Source: Streptomyces composti
Lineage (GTDB): Bacteria > Actinomycetota > Actinomycetes > Streptomycetales > Streptomycetaceae
Assembly (NCBI RefSeq): GCF_012034205.1
Contig: NZ_JAATEM010000017.1
Location: 99,856-163,855 of the forward strand
Direction: 5' to 3'
DNA length: 64,000 nt
Shown here in pieces: positions 25,197 to 34,713 of this stretch. Under the pieces are notes generated by a model. The model had not been told where the DNA came from. It saw only the letters and a list, made by a program, of their open reading frames with translations, and did no database searches. Numbering within the stretch: the stretch's first letter is position 1; every line of letters starts with the position of its first letter. The position numbers and the translations under genes are program-made.

Positions 25197-26495
25197 GGTG
25201 TCGTTGAACAGCCGCACGCTGGCGTTGCCGTCGGCGTAGTAGGCGATCGCCGAGAGGGACGCGGCCGAGAGTTCCATGCGGAACAGGGACTCGGGCGGGG
25301 CTCCCAGGGCGAGGCGGACGAAGGTCTTGATCGGCGTGACATGGCTGACCAGCAGCACGGTGCGGCCCGCGTGGGCCGCGACCAGCTTGTCGCGGGCGGC
25401 GGCGACACGGGTCGCGGTGGCCGCGAAGCTCTCGCCGCCGCCGGTGGGTTCGGCGTCCGGTGAGGAGAGCCAGGCGTTCAGGTCGTCGGGGTAGCGTTCG
25501 CGGACCTCGGCGAAGGTGAGGCCCTCCCAGGCGCCGAAGTCGGTCTCGCGCAGCCCTTCCTCGACGGCGACGTCGAGGCCGAGGCGGGCGGCGATGATGG
25601 CGGCGGTCTCCCGGGTACGGGCGAGGGGCGAGCTGACGATCGCCTGGATGGTGCCGCGCCGGGCCAGCGCCGCTGCGGCCTTCTCGGCCTGCTCCCGGCC
25701 GATGCCGGAGAGGGAGGGATCGCTGCCGCCGCTGCCCGAGAAGCGCTTCTGGGGCGTGAGCGGGGTCTCGCCGTGGCGCAGCAGGACGAAGGTGGCGGGT
25801 GCGCCCATGTCGGCGGGGCCCCAACCGGTGCTGGGCGTGGCCACGGCTTGCGCGGCACGCGTATCGGCGGCACGTTTCGCGCCGGACCCGGCGGCGGGCT
25901 CGGCGGACCGCACGCCGGACTCGGCGTCGGACTCCGCCTCCAGCTCCCGGACTTCACCGGCCCGGCCGGCCCCGGCACCCGCGCCCACCGCAGCGGTTCC
26001 GGCGCCCGCACCACCGTCCACCGCGGCAGCCCCGGCGCCCGCACCGCCGCGGGCATCCTCATCCGCCCTGCGCTGGATCACCGTCCCCGGCTCCGCCCCG
26101 TCCATCGCCTCGTTGGCCAGGCGGTCCGCCTGCTTGTTCTGCTCGCGCGGGATCCACTCCCAGCTCACCCGCTCCGGCGGGAAGACCCGCGCCGCCCGGG
26201 TGGCCAGCGGCTTCAGATCGGGGTGCTTGATCTTCCACCGGCCCGCCATCTGCTCGATGACCAGCTTGGAGTCCATCCGGACGTGCACGGCCGCCCCGGG
26301 GTCGAGCTCCCGCGCGGCCTCCAGGCCGGCCAGCAGCCCCCGGTACTCGGCCACGTTGTTGGTGGCCACACCGAGGTACTCGGCGACCTCGACCAGGGTC
26401 TGCCCGGTCGCCGCGTCCACGACCACCGCGCCGTAGCCCGCCGGGCCGGGGTTGCCCCGCGACCCGCCGTCCGCCTCGACGATGAACTCCCGCAC
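25182..26495 (-). CDS. bifunctional RNase HI / histidine phosphatase
   Basis: A 437-residue two-domain protein. Residues 1-140 are RNase HI (EADGGSRGNPGPAG, RMDSKLVIEQ, and NKQADRLAN supply the acidic metal ligands) and remove RNA from RNA-DNA hybrids. Residues about 140-230 are an Ala/Gly/Glu-rich linker. Residues about 235-437 are a histidine phosphatase (LLRHGET with the phosphorylated His, and LVSHVTPIK with the second His) of the CobC/alpha-ribazole phosphatase type. The same fusion exists in mycobacteria (Rv2228c). GTG start with AGGAG upstream. It probably forms one operon with the zinc-ribbon and Nif3-like genes. Confidence 0.93.
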   Translation of the reverse strand: MREFIVEADGGSRGNPGPAGYGAVVVDAATGQTLVEVAEYLGVATNNVAEYRGLLAGLEAARELDPGAAVHVRMDSKLVIEQMAGRWKIKHPDLKPLATRAARVFPPERVSWEWIPREQNKQADRLANEAMDGAEPGTVIQRRADEDARGGAGAGAAAVDGGAGAGTAAVGAGAGAGRAGEVRELEAESDAESGVRSAEPAAGSGAKRAADTRAAQAVATPSTGWGPADMGAPATFVLLRHGETPLTPQKRFSGSGGSDPSLSGIGREQAEKAAAALARRGTIQAIVSSPLARTRETAAIIAARLGLDVAVEEGLRETDFGAWEGLTFAEVRERYPDDLNAWLSSPDAEPTGGGESFAATATRVAAARDKLVAAHAGRTVLLVSHVTPIKTFVRLALGAPPESLFRMELSAASLSAIAYYADGNASVRLFNDTSHLR

Positions 26496-26508
26496 CGGTC
26501 CCGTGCTC

Positions 26509-27252
26509 CTACAGCCCCGACTCGGCCGTGCGCACCAGGATGCGGCGGCAGTTCTCGCAGCGCACCACCGCGTCCGGGGCGGCCTGGCGGATCTCGTTCA
26601 GCTCGGTGATGGCCAGTTCCTGGCGGCAGCCCTGGCAGGTGCGGGCGTGCAGCTTGGCCGCGCCGATGCCGCCCTGCTGCTCACGCAGCTTCTCGTACAG
26701 CTTGAGCAGGTCGGCGGGGACGGACGCGGCGACGACCTCGCGCTCCTTGGTGACCGAGGCGACCTCGCCGTCGATCTCCTCCAGCGCGGAGTCCCGGCGG
26801 GCGGTGACGTCGTCGATCCGCGACTGGACGGAGGCGACGCGCTCGGTGAGTTCCGCGATCCGCTGCTGGGCGGACTCACGGCGCTCCATCACCTCGAGGA
26901 CGATGTCCTCGAGGTCTCCCTGCCGCTTGGCGAGGGAGGCGATCTCGTGCTGGAGGTTCTCCAGGTCCTTGGGCGAGGAGACGGCGCCGGAGTCGAGGCG
27001 CTGCTGGTCGCGGGCGGCACGCTGGCGCACCTGGTCCACGTCCTGCTCGGCCTTGGTCTGTTCGCGGGCGCAGTCGCTCTCCTCGGTCTGCGCGGCCACG
27101 AGCAGATCGCGCAGCTGGGTGAGGTCCCGGTTCAGCGACTCGAGCTCGCCGTGCTCGGGCAGCGACTTCCGCTTGTGGGCGAGCTGCTGGAGGCGGACGT
27201 CGAGGTCCTGGACGTCGAGAAGTCGGATCTGGTCGGCGGGCGCGGCGTTCAG
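26509..27252 (-). CDS. coiled-coil C4 zinc-ribbon protein, probable CTG start
   Basis: A 247-residue protein. A long coiled coil (residues about 10-190) is followed by a zinc ribbon, CQGC and CENC, near the C-terminus; this is the CT398-like zf-RING_7 family. The reading frame with good codon bias begins at LNAAPADQIRLLDVQ, well before the first GTG (27099). The only codon that suits is CTG at 27252, which overlaps the upstream TGA as CTGA and has GGAG 7-8 nt before it. The function in bacteria is unclear; it is conserved beside Nif3 and RNase HI. Confidence 0.82.
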   Translation of the reverse strand: MNAAPADQIRLLDVQDLDVRLQQLAHKRKSLPEHGELESLNRDLTQLRDLLVAAQTEESDCAREQTKAEQDVDQVRQRAARDQQRLDSGAVSSPKDLENLQHEIASLAKRQGDLEDIVLEVMERRESAQQRIAELTERVASVQSRIDDVTARRDSALEEIDGEVASVTKEREVVAASVPADLLKLYEKLREQQGGIGAAKLHARTCQGCRQELAITELNEIRQAAPDAVVRCENCRRILVRTAESGL

Positions 27253-28148
27253 TTGGGGGCTCCAGATGTTTCGGATTCAGCCGGGGTGTCGCTCCCCAGC
27301 GCGGGCGTGGTGGTCGACGGCCGGACGGACGCCGCGTGGGCGGTCCAGGGGTCGGTGACCGTGCGGGAGACCTGGACGCGCAGGCCCCATCCCCGGCGGT
27401 CGGAGATCTCGTCGAGCTGGGCTGCGGCCAGCTCGCACCAGGGCCACTCGGTGGCCCAGTGCGCCGCGTCGAGCAGCGCGAGAGGACTGTGGGCGACGGC
27501 CTCGGAGGCCGGGTGGTGGCGCAGGTCCGCGGTGAGGAAGGCGTCCACCCCGGCGGCGCGCACCTGGTCGAAGAGGCTGTCGCCGCTGCCGCCGCTGACG
27601 GCGAGGGTACGCACGACGGCCTCGGGGTCGCCGGCCACCCGGATGCCCTGCGCGGTGGCGGGCAGCCGCCGGGCGGCGAGAGCGGCGAGTTCGCGAACGG
27701 TCAAGGGGTGGTCGAGTTCGCAGATCCGGCCCAGGCCCCGGCGGCCGGCCGGGTCGGTCGGGTCGGGCACCAGGGGCCGCACCACGCGCACGCCCAGCGC
27801 CCCTGCGAGGGCGTCGCTGACGCCCGGGTCGGCGGTGTCGGCGTTGGTGTGGGCGACGTGCAGCGCGATGTCGTTCTTGATCAGCGTGTGCACGACGCGT
27901 CCCTTGAAGTGGGACGCCGCGACGGTGGTGGTGCCGCGCAGATAGAGCGGGTGGTGGGTGATCAGCAGGTCGGCGTCCTGCTCGACCGCCTCGTCGACGA
28001 TCTCCTGGACCGGGTCGACGGCGATCAGGACCCGCCGGACCTCCTGGTCGGGGTCGCCCACGACGGTGCCGACCGCGTCCCAGGACTCCGCCCGCTCGGC
28101 GGGCCACAGGTTCTCCAGCGCGGTGATGACTTCTGACAGACGGGGCAC
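27249..28148 (-). CDS. Nif3-like dinuclear metal centre protein
   Basis: A 299-residue member of the NIF3/DUF34 family, which forms hexamers with a dimetal site. Metal-ligand motifs are ITHHPLYLRG, HVAHTNAD and, near the C-terminus, AVSGGSGD with later TADLRHH. It has been linked to GTP cyclohydrolase-type chemistry, but its cellular role is not settled. I start at GTG 28148 (VPRLSEVITAL, the conserved N-terminus); the longer ORF to 28232 has no ribosome site. Its stop overlaps the zinc-ribbon gene's CTG. Confidence 0.9.
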   Translation of the reverse strand: MPRLSEVITALENLWPAERAESWDAVGTVVGDPDQEVRRVLIAVDPVQEIVDEAVEQDADLLITHHPLYLRGTTTVAASHFKGRVVHTLIKNDIALHVAHTNADTADPGVSDALAGALGVRVVRPLVPDPTDPAGRRGLGRICELDHPLTVRELAALAARRLPATAQGIRVAGDPEAVVRTLAVSGGSGDSLFDQVRAAGVDAFLTADLRHHPASEAVAHSPLALLDAAHWATEWPWCELAAAQLDEISDRRGWGLRVQVSRTVTDPWTAHAASVRPSTTTPALGSDTPAESETSGAPN

Positions 28149-28346
28149 GGGAGCAAGGCTACCTGCCCCTTTCCCGCCGCAGTACCTGCACGGGCGCCCC
28201 GGCCGACGACCGCTTCCGGACAGCACATGCACCCCCGTTTCCTCAGGCGAATCGTTCCTGGAACACCCTTATGTGTGAAGCGGACAGCGGTGGATGCCCC
28301 GACCGTGCGTGCGAAAACTACGTTCGTCGCCGGAGGTGACCGAACG

Positions 28347-29666
28347 ATGACGGCTTGTGCGATCGAGCCTTCGACGGGACACGACGAGGCCGCCGGGGAC
28401 GGCGGGGACGACGGGGACGCCGGACACGGCGGGACTGCCGGCGCCGGGCCGGACGGCGTGACCGGAACGGACGCCGGGACCGTGCGGGAAGCCGCGACCG
28501 GCGGGACCGGCGGCGCCGACGGAGCCGGCGGGACCGTCGGGGCCGTGCCGCCGGGCTGCAGCATCACCGCGGACGGCGCCTACGCCGCCCGCCTCGCCCG
28601 CTCCGGCGACAACCTCTACCCCGAGCGCTGGACCCTGGACGGCCCCGAGCCGTACGCGGTGCCGCTGGCCGGCCACCAGCCGGAGGAGCCCGGCACCGAG
28701 GTGCAGCCGCTGAGCGACGGCCGGGTCCTGCTCCACCGGCTGGTGGACGGACGGCACACCTTCTGTCTGCTGTATCCGACGGGCCCGGGCACCGGGGAGC
28801 TGCCGCTGGGGGCGGTGGAGTGCCCGGAGGCCGGCACCCGGGTGTCGCTGCTGCCGCCCGCGCCGTGCGGGGAGCGGGCCTACGCCGTCGCCGTGGGCGC
28901 CCGCTCCACGGTCCTGTGGCAGGTGGCGGGCGGCGCCTTCGGGCCGGAGCGGGTCGCCGAGATCCCCGGCCGCTGCTCGGGCGGGGCGTGGCTGGACCGT
29001 GCGGGGCGCCTGCTGGCGCTGGACCGGGAGACCGGGGGGCGGACCAAGGCGGTCGTGGTGGATCTGGGGCGCGGCGGTGAGGTGTCGCCGCTGCTGCAGA
29101 TCGCCGCCGGGAGCGACGACCGGGTGCTGCTCGCGGACCCGGACAGCGGGCTGCTGCTGATCAGCTCGGACGCGCCCTCGCCGGGCAGCGTCCTGCTGGG
29201 CTGGGGTGTGCTGGGCAGCACGCTGCCGGTGCGGTTCCCGCAGTGCGTGCGGCTGCCCGGCTGCACGGTCACCCCGTTCGCGATCCAGCCCGGCCAGGTG
29301 CTCACCCCGGAGGGCTGTGCGGTGGCCCTGCGCATCGACGGCCCGCTGGGTTCCTGGGTGGGGGTGTGGCGGCCGGGCGAACGCCAGGTGCACCAGCTTC
29401 CCGCGCCCCGGGGGTGGTTGACCGGCAGCGGGCTGTTCACGGCGGACGGGATGCTGCGGCTGCCGTACGCCACGCCGGACGCGCCCTGCGGGGTGGCCTC
29501 GGTCCCGGCGCCCCCGCCGGAGGAGCGGAGCACACCCTCCGCGGCACCGTCCCAGGACCCGCCCGCAAAGGCCGCGGAAGCGGAGGCGGGCGCGCCGCCG
29601 GAACCGTCGGTGCCGCGTCCCGTTCCCCTGCAACAGGCGCCTCTGGGACGGCTTGTAACGAAGTAG
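28347..29666 (+). CDS. conserved protein of unknown function, probable beta-propeller
   Basis: A 439-residue cytosolic protein. Residues 1-70 are a Gly/Asp/Ala-rich disordered tail. Residues about 75-390 have repeating beta-strand blocks with WTLDG, VLLHRLVDGRH, GGAWLDRAGRLLALDRE and DGMLRLPYA spacing typical of a WD40-like or TolB-like propeller. The C-terminus is Pro/Ala-rich. I start at ATG 28347 because GGAGG precedes it; the ORF upstream is non-coding promoter DNA shared with the divergent Nif3 gene. No enzymatic motif seen. Confidence 0.75.
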   Translation: MTACAIEPSTGHDEAAGDGGDDGDAGHGGTAGAGPDGVTGTDAGTVREAATGGTGGADGAGGTVGAVPPGCSITADGAYAARLARSGDNLYPERWTLDGPEPYAVPLAGHQPEEPGTEVQPLSDGRVLLHRLVDGRHTFCLLYPTGPGTGELPLGAVECPEAGTRVSLLPPAPCGERAYAVAVGARSTVLWQVAGGAFGPERVAEIPGRCSGGAWLDRAGRLLALDRETGGRTKAVVVDLGRGGEVSPLLQIAAGSDDRVLLADPDSGLLLISSDAPSPGSVLLGWGVLGSTLPVRFPQCVRLPGCTVTPFAIQPGQVLTPEGCAVALRIDGPLGSWVGVWRPGERQVHQLPAPRGWLTGSGLFTADGMLRLPYATPDAPCGVASVPAPPPEERSTPSAAPSQDPPAKAAEAEAGAPPEPSVPRPVPLQQAPLGRLVTK

Positions 29667-29764
29667 TGGCGGTCGGCGTGGCCGCCTGGATCCGTGCCGT
29701 GGTGGGCCGGTTACACTCACCCGTCTGCAGGAAGATCATGTTTTTACGGGGTGAATTCCTTCCG

Positions 29765-29932
29765 ATGAACGACGCCATCACCAACGAGGCGCCCACCACC
29801 GAAAGCGGTCAGATCCCTGCCGGGCGCGGCAAGCACCGGGGCCCGGTCGCCACGCACGACACGGAGACGACCCCGCGCGGCCGTCACCGCAAGCCGGTGG
29901 AGGAGAACGAGCCTGCGGAGTCGGCTGCCTGA
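29765..29932 (+). CDS. 55-residue basic hydrophilic protein
   Basis: A short ORF (MNDAITNEAPTTESG...) with strong GC third-position bias and a highly charged composition (RGKHRGPVATHDTETTPRGRHR). It has no Cys, signal peptide or membrane segment. The ribosome site is weak. It lies about 100 nt after the propeller-like gene with an AT-rich stretch (TTTTTACGG) between them. Function unknown; probably disordered and possibly nucleic-acid binding. Confidence 0.55.
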   Translation: MNDAITNEAPTTESGQIPAGRGKHRGPVATHDTETTPRGRHRKPVEENEPAESAA

Positions 29933-30014
29933 CGGAGCGTCAGCAGTCGATCCGGTGCACCACAGCGGCCCCCGTCCGGCGGACGGGGGCCGCTCCTCGT
30001 GTCCCGGCCATGCG

Positions 30015-30097
30015 GCGGGCCGGCTCCGACTTCCATGCCCGGCGAGCCGGTTCGGCCTCCCGCTGCCCGGCGGGCCGGTTCGGCCCTCCGCTGCCCG
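30015..30097. repeat. 27/28-bp tandem repeat, three copies
   Basis: Units at 30015-30041, 30042-30069 and 30070-30097 share the frame GCGGGCCGG...CTGCCCG. It lies exactly where the alcohol-dehydrogenase pseudogene loses homology, so the repeat has replaced or buried its 3' end. Confidence 0.75.
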
Positions 30098-30108
30098 GCC
30101 GGCGGTCC

Positions 30109-30980
30109 AGCTCGAACATGTCGAGCTGCAGCTGGTCGTCCATGGCGCCCGCGCCGACCACGACGAGGTGCCGCCGCACCGAGAGGTCTCGTAGGCGGTG
30201 CGGGCGGTGGCGGAGCACCCGACGATCTCGAAGACGTAGCCGAAGCCCTCCCCGCCGGTGAGCTGCTGCTTGACGTCGGCCGGCTCCTCGGGGGCGACGC
30301 CGCGGGTGGCGCCGAACCGCAGCGCGCCCTCGCGCCGGGTGGGCACCGGATCGACGGCGACGATCTCGGCGGCGCCGCGCAGCCGGGCCCCCTGGATCGC
30401 GGAGACGCCGGGCCCCGCCGCAGCCGATGACCGCCACCGACGAACCGGCGGCCACGTCGGCGGTGTCGAGGGCGGCACCGAGTCCGGTGGTGACCCCGCA
30501 GCCGATGAGGGCGGCGATGCCGAAGGGCACGTCGTCCGGCAGGGGCACCGCGCAGCCGGCGTCGACCACGGCCTCCTAGGCGAAGGTGCCGGTGCCGGCG
30601 AAGCCGTGGACGTCACCGCCGGCCCGCCGGAAGTGGGGCGTACCGGCGTTCATGAACCCGGCCAGGCACGGCTCGCTCTGCCCGCGCCGGCAGGCCGGGC
30701 AGGCCCGGCACGGCGGCAGCCGGCAGACGACGGCCCGGTCCCCCCGTCGAGAGCCCGGCCACCCCTCCCCCACCTCGGCGATCTCACCGGCGCCCTCGTG
30801 ACCGGGCACGAACGGCGCGGGCTGCGGCAGCACCCCGCTCTTCGCGGACGGATCGGAGTGGCACAGCCCGGTGGCCCGCACCCGGATCCGCACCTTGCCG
30901 GGGCCGAAGCCCACCGCCTCGATGTCGTCGTGGACCTCGAGCTCGTCCTGGCCGGTCTGGTGCAGTACGGCTGCCCGCAC
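30109..30980 (-). pseudogene. decayed zinc-dependent alcohol dehydrogenase
   Basis: The remains of a class III/mycothiol-type medium-chain dehydrogenase. The intact N-terminal part (GTG 30980) shows RATGLCHSD with the catalytic zinc Cys, VPGHEGAGE, and structural-zinc Cys in CRACPACRRGQSEPC. An in-frame TAG at 30576-30578 interrupts it before VPLPDDVPFG. A frameshift near 30415-30425 breaks the nucleotide-binding turn (VAVIGCGG continues in another frame as VSAIQGA), and a second near 30180 restores the first frame at VVVGAGAMDDQL. The C-terminus is lost into tandem repeats. Three independent lesions make it non-functional. Confidence 0.85.
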
Positions 30981-31121
30981 GGCATGGCTCCCCTCGGCTG
31001 GGCGATGGAGCCGGAAGAGGCGTGAGGCGCAGAAGGCGGTGAGGGCGTGGCCGGGGTTGCGGTGACGGCGGCGGACGGTCTTGCGGGTCTGCGGGTCTGC
31101 GGATTGCGGCATGACGGGCCG

Positions 31122-31985
31122 TCAGGAAAGTGCGACGACCGTGTCGGTGAGCACGGGCGCGTCGCCCCGGTCCGCCGCGCTCACCCTGACGTGCACCTGG
31201 CTCTCGCCCCGGTCCTCCCACATCCGGATCCGCAGGGTCTCGCCGGGGTGGACGACTCCGGCGAAGCGGGTGGCGTAGGCGCGGACACGGGTGACGTCCC
31301 CGCCGAGCAGCGTGTCGACGACGGCCTTGAGGGTGATGCCGTAGGTGCACAGCCCGTGCAGGATGGGCCGCTCGAAGCCGGCCTTCCGGGCGAACTCGGG
31401 GTCCGCGTGCAGCGGGTTGAAGTCGCCGGAGAGGCGGTACAGCAGCGCCTGGTCGTCACGCACGGTCCGCTCGACGGTCCGGTCCGGCTCCCCGGCGGGC
31501 GTCTCGCGCCGTACCGAGGGGCCCCGGTCGCCGCCCCAGCCGCCCTCGCCGCGCACGTAGATCTGGGCGTCGTCGGTCCACAGCGGCCCGTCGGCGTCGG
31601 CGACGTCGGTGCGCAGGAGGAGGACGGCGGCCTTGCCCTTGTCGTACACGGCGGCGACGCGGTGCGTGGCGGTGGCCCGGCCCTCGACGGGCAGCGGCCG
31701 GTGCAGGGTCAGCGACTGGCCGCCGTGCAGCACCCGGGACAGCTCGACCTCGACGCCCGGCATGGACAGGCCGCCGATGACTCCGGGCTCCCCGCCGCCG
31801 GCGACGGTGGCGAAGCTGGGCAGGACGTGCAGCCGGGACTCCAGGGTGTAGCGCAGTTCGCCGGGGTCGGTGGCGGGGGTGCCGGCGCCGACGCCGAGGT
31901 GGTAGAGCAGGACGTCCTTGGTTCCCCAGCTGATCTCGCCGGTCCGGGGTTCGGCGGCGAGGGCCTTGGCTGCGTCGATGGGCAT
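31122..31985 (-). CDS. MaoC-family (R)-specific enoyl-CoA hydratase
   Basis: A 287-residue double-hotdog protein. The hydratase-2 motif YRLSGDFNPLHADPEFA (Asp and His catalytic) lies in the C-terminal half, and the N-terminal half is a degenerate hotdog, as in hydratases acting on bulky acyl-CoAs such as steroid side chains. It adds water to trans-2-enoyl-CoA. ATG 31985. A KstR-type box lies 108-121 nt upstream and a KstR-like regulator is encoded at 44192, so regulation by that protein is likely. Confidence 0.88.
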   Translation of the reverse strand: MPIDAAKALAAEPRTGEISWGTKDVLLYHLGVGAGTPATDPGELRYTLESRLHVLPSFATVAGGGEPGVIGGLSMPGVEVELSRVLHGGQSLTLHRPLPVEGRATATHRVAAVYDKGKAAVLLLRTDVADADGPLWTDDAQIYVRGEGGWGGDRGPSVRRETPAGEPDRTVERTVRDDQALLYRLSGDFNPLHADPEFARKAGFERPILHGLCTYGITLKAVVDTLLGGDVTRVRAYATRFAGVVHPGETLRIRMWEDRGESQVHVRVSAADRGDAPVLTDTVVALS

Positions 31986-32092
31986 GGGACTCCTGATCGC
32001 CGGGCCTGAACCGATGTCGAAGACCCCGGTACGGCCGTCCGCACCGTCGGCCGCACCGGGGTCGTCACGGGCCGCGGGAACCCGCCCATCAC

Positions 32093-32106
32093 TAGAACGC
32101 GTTCCA
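32093..32106. promoter_or_regulatory. KstR-type operator upstream of the MaoC gene
   Basis: TAGAACGCGTTCCA fits the KstR consensus TNNAACNNGTTNNA exactly and sits in an almost perfect 18-bp palindrome. It is 108 nt upstream of the hydratase start; the methyltransferase at 32166 ends close by on the same strand. Confidence 0.75.
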
Positions 32107-32165
32107 GTACGGTCCCACCCTGTATAACCCAGCCTCGTGCAGTTGTGAAGGCTCCTGACGGTGTG

Positions 32166-32951
32166 TCAGCTATGGCCGTCGGATGAGGGGTCCGGCCGCG
32201 ACCGGTCATCCGGCCGCCGGAGCAGCGCCGTCCACAGGAAGTCCGCCCCGAACCACGCACTGTCCCCGCCCTGCTGGACCATCCGCCGCAGTTCGATCTC
32301 CTCCAGGCCGGCCGTCTCCGCGAAGATCCGGCGCAGCGACTCGTCGGTGTAGGCGAGGCCGCCCTGCAGGCCGGTGCCCCGGTAGAACGCGTGGTCGTCC
32401 AGCTCGGACCCCATGCCGCCGGCGGCGAAGCAGGTGAGCGCGAAGCGACCGCCCGGTGCGAGCACCCGGTCCAGCAGGGCGAGGTAGCTGATCCTCCGGT
32501 GCGGCGGGAGGTGATGGAAGCAGCCGGAGTCGTAGACGAGGTCGTACGGTCCGCCCAGCTCGCCTGCGGTGAGGACGAAGGCGTCGCCGCAGTGGAAGCG
32601 CACGCCCCGCACCCCGGCCTCCTCCGCCCGTTCCCGGGCCCATGCGACGGCCACCGGGGACAGGTCCACCGCGTCCACCTCGAAGCCGCGCGTCGCCAGG
32701 AAGAGGGCGTTGCGGCCGGGGCCGCAGCCGAGGTCGAGGGCACGGCCGCCACCGGTGACGAGGCCGCGGTCGGCGTACGACACCAGGTTCTCGTCGGGCT
32801 TGGCCACGAAGAAGGGGACGGGGCGGGAGCGGTCCGCGTAGAAGGCGTCCCACCAGCCGGCGCCGCGCCTCGTCCACCGGTCCGCCTCCGGGGCGAACAG
32901 GTCGTCCAGAAGCGCGAGGACGTCGTCGACGGTGCGTATGTTCCGGTCCAT
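32166..32951 (-). CDS. class I SAM-dependent methyltransferase
   Basis: A 261-residue methyltransferase. Motif I is ALDLGCGPGRNALFLATRG, followed by VDAVDLSPVAVAWARERA and YDLVYDSGCFHHLP, resembling TehB/thiopurine-type small-molecule methyltransferases. ATG 32951 with AAAGGAG upstream; the longer ORF to 33134 is not coding. It is upstream of the MaoC gene on the same strand, separated by 180 nt containing the KstR box, so probably a separate unit. Substrate unknown. Confidence 0.87.
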   Translation of the reverse strand: MDRNIRTVDDVLALLDDLFAPEADRWTRRGAGWWDAFYADRSRPVPFFVAKPDENLVSYADRGLVTGGGRALDLGCGPGRNALFLATRGFEVDAVDLSPVAVAWARERAEEAGVRGVRFHCGDAFVLTAGELGGPYDLVYDSGCFHHLPPHRRISYLALLDRVLAPGGRFALTCFAAGGMGSELDDHAFYRGTGLQGGLAYTDESLRRIFAETAGLEEIELRRMVQQGGDSAWFGADFLWTALLRRPDDRSRPDPSSDGHS

Positions 32952-33218
32952 CCGGACTCCTTTCCGGGCCCGCCGATGGTACGGCGCGGACGGGTGAAGT
33001 CCCAGGTCGGACAGGGTGATTCGGGGGTGGGCGAGGGGGTCTGGCGGGGGTCTGCGGGCCTGGCCCGGACCGCGGGCGCCAGGACCCTCACCGGCGGCGG
33101 AAAACGGGCACGGCACTCCGCCGAGGGCCGTCACGGGGCCGTTCCGGCGCGCGCCGGGCCCGCTTTTCCCGCCCCGGCTCGGCGCACCGCCGCACGCGGC
33201 GGCGAGGCCCGGCCGCGC

Positions 33219-34652
33219 TCAGTGCGCCGCCCCCGCCTTGCGCGGCAGCCACAGCCACATCATCACCGCCCCGGCCGCCAGCACCACCGCGCCCGTGCGG
33301 AAGGCGAGGGCGTAGCCCGCGGTGAGGGCCTCGGGGGCGGTGGACGCGCTGGTGCGGGCCGCCGCGATGGTGGACATGACCGCGAGGCCCAGGGAGCCGC
33401 CCATGGTGCGGGAGGTGTTGACCAGCCCGGAGACCAGGCCGGCCTCCTGCGGTGCGGCCCCGGAGGTGGCGAGCGCGGCGAGCGGGGTGCCGGCCAGGCC
33501 GCCGCCCAGCATCATCAGGATGCCGGGGAACATGATCGAGGTCAGGAAGGTGCCGTCCGCGGTCATCGTGGACTGCCAGCCGAAGCCGGCCGTGGCGACG
33601 AGCGTGCCGAGCACCGCCACGGCGCGCGGGCCGAGCGCGGGCATCAGCAGCGGTGCCAGTTTGGAGCCCAGCACGACGGCGAGTGAGCTGGGCACGAGGG
33701 AGAGTCCGGCCTCCAGCGGGCTGTAGCCGAGCACGTTCTGCGCGTACAGGGTCATCAGGTACCACATGCAGAACATGGCGGCACCGCTGACGAACATCGC
33801 CACGTTCGCCGAGGCCACCGCACGCAGCCGCAGCAGCCGGAGCGGCATCAGCGGCTCCCTCGCCCGCGCCTCGACGCACAGGAAGGCGGCGACCAGCAGC
33901 ACGCCGGCGGTCAGCGGTACGACGGTGGCGGGCGCCGTCCAGCCCTCCGCCTCGGTCTGTGAGATGCCGTAGGCGAGGGTGCCGAGGCCCGCGGTCACCA
34001 GCAGGGCGCCGGGCAGGTCGAGGCGCCGCCGGTCACCGGCCCGGCTCTCGGTCAGCCAGAGCGCGGCGGCGGCGAGCACCACCGCGCCGACCGGCACATT
34101 GATCAGCAGCACCCAGCGCCAGGACAGCGAGTCCACCAGCACCCCGCCGACGAAGCCGCCGGCCGCGCCGCCGCCCGCGCCGACGGCGGTCCAGGTGGCG
34201 ATGGCCCGTGCCCGGGCCGCGCCCTCCGGCACGGCGGAGGTCACCAGGGTGAGGGTGGACGGCGCGAGCACGGCGGCCCCGAGTCCCTGCACGGCCCGCG
34301 CCAGCAGCAGCTGCCAGCCCTCCTGGGCCAGTCCGCCCGCCAGGGAGGCCGCGGTGAACAGGCCGAGGCCGACGAGGAACATCCGCTTGCGTCCGTAGAG
34401 GTCGCCGGCGCGTCCGCCGAGCAGCATGAAGCCGGCGAAGGCGATCGCGTAGGCGTTGACCACCCACTGCAGGCCCTGGGCGTCGAGGCCGAGGGCGGTG
34501 CGGATGGAGGGCAGGGCGACGTTGACGACGGAGATGTCCAGGACGACCAGGAACTGGCCGGCGCAGGCCAGGGTCACCACCAGCCATGCGGGAGGTGCGG
34601 GACGCCGGGAGACGGGGGCGGAGGTGCCGGAAGCCTGGAGCATGACTGCCAT
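33219..34652 (-). CDS. MFS multidrug exporter, EmrB/QacA (DHA2) type
   Basis: A 477-residue membrane protein with about 14 hydrophobic segments. DHA2 motifs: LDISVVNVALPSI (motif D1), GGRAGDLYGRKRMFLVG (motif A), and ARAVQGLGAA (motif B with Arg). It exports drugs by proton antiport. I start at ATG 34652 (weak GAGAG site). It is divergent from a second MFS gene at 34755, with a 102-bp shared control region. No link to the cluster at 1-17 kb can be shown. Confidence 0.9.
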   Translation of the reverse strand: MAVMLQASGTSAPVSRRPAPPAWLVVTLACAGQFLVVLDISVVNVALPSIRTALGLDAQGLQWVVNAYAIAFAGFMLLGGRAGDLYGRKRMFLVGLGLFTAASLAGGLAQEGWQLLLARAVQGLGAAVLAPSTLTLVTSAVPEGAARARAIATWTAVGAGGGAAGGFVGGVLVDSLSWRWVLLINVPVGAVVLAAAALWLTESRAGDRRRLDLPGALLVTAGLGTLAYGISQTEAEGWTAPATVVPLTAGVLLVAAFLCVEARAREPLMPLRLLRLRAVASANVAMFVSGAAMFCMWYLMTLYAQNVLGYSPLEAGLSLVPSSLAVVLGSKLAPLLMPALGPRAVAVLGTLVATAGFGWQSTMTADGTFLTSIMFPGILMMLGGGLAGTPLAALATSGAAPQEAGLVSGLVNTSRTMGGSLGLAVMSTIAAARTSASTAPEALTAGYALAFRTGAVVLAAGAVMMWLWLPRKAGAAH

Positions 34653-34713
34653 GCTCTCAACCGCCGGGCGCGGGTCCGTCAAGAACCGGTCAAGAAATCG
34701 TTAGAGTGCCAAA

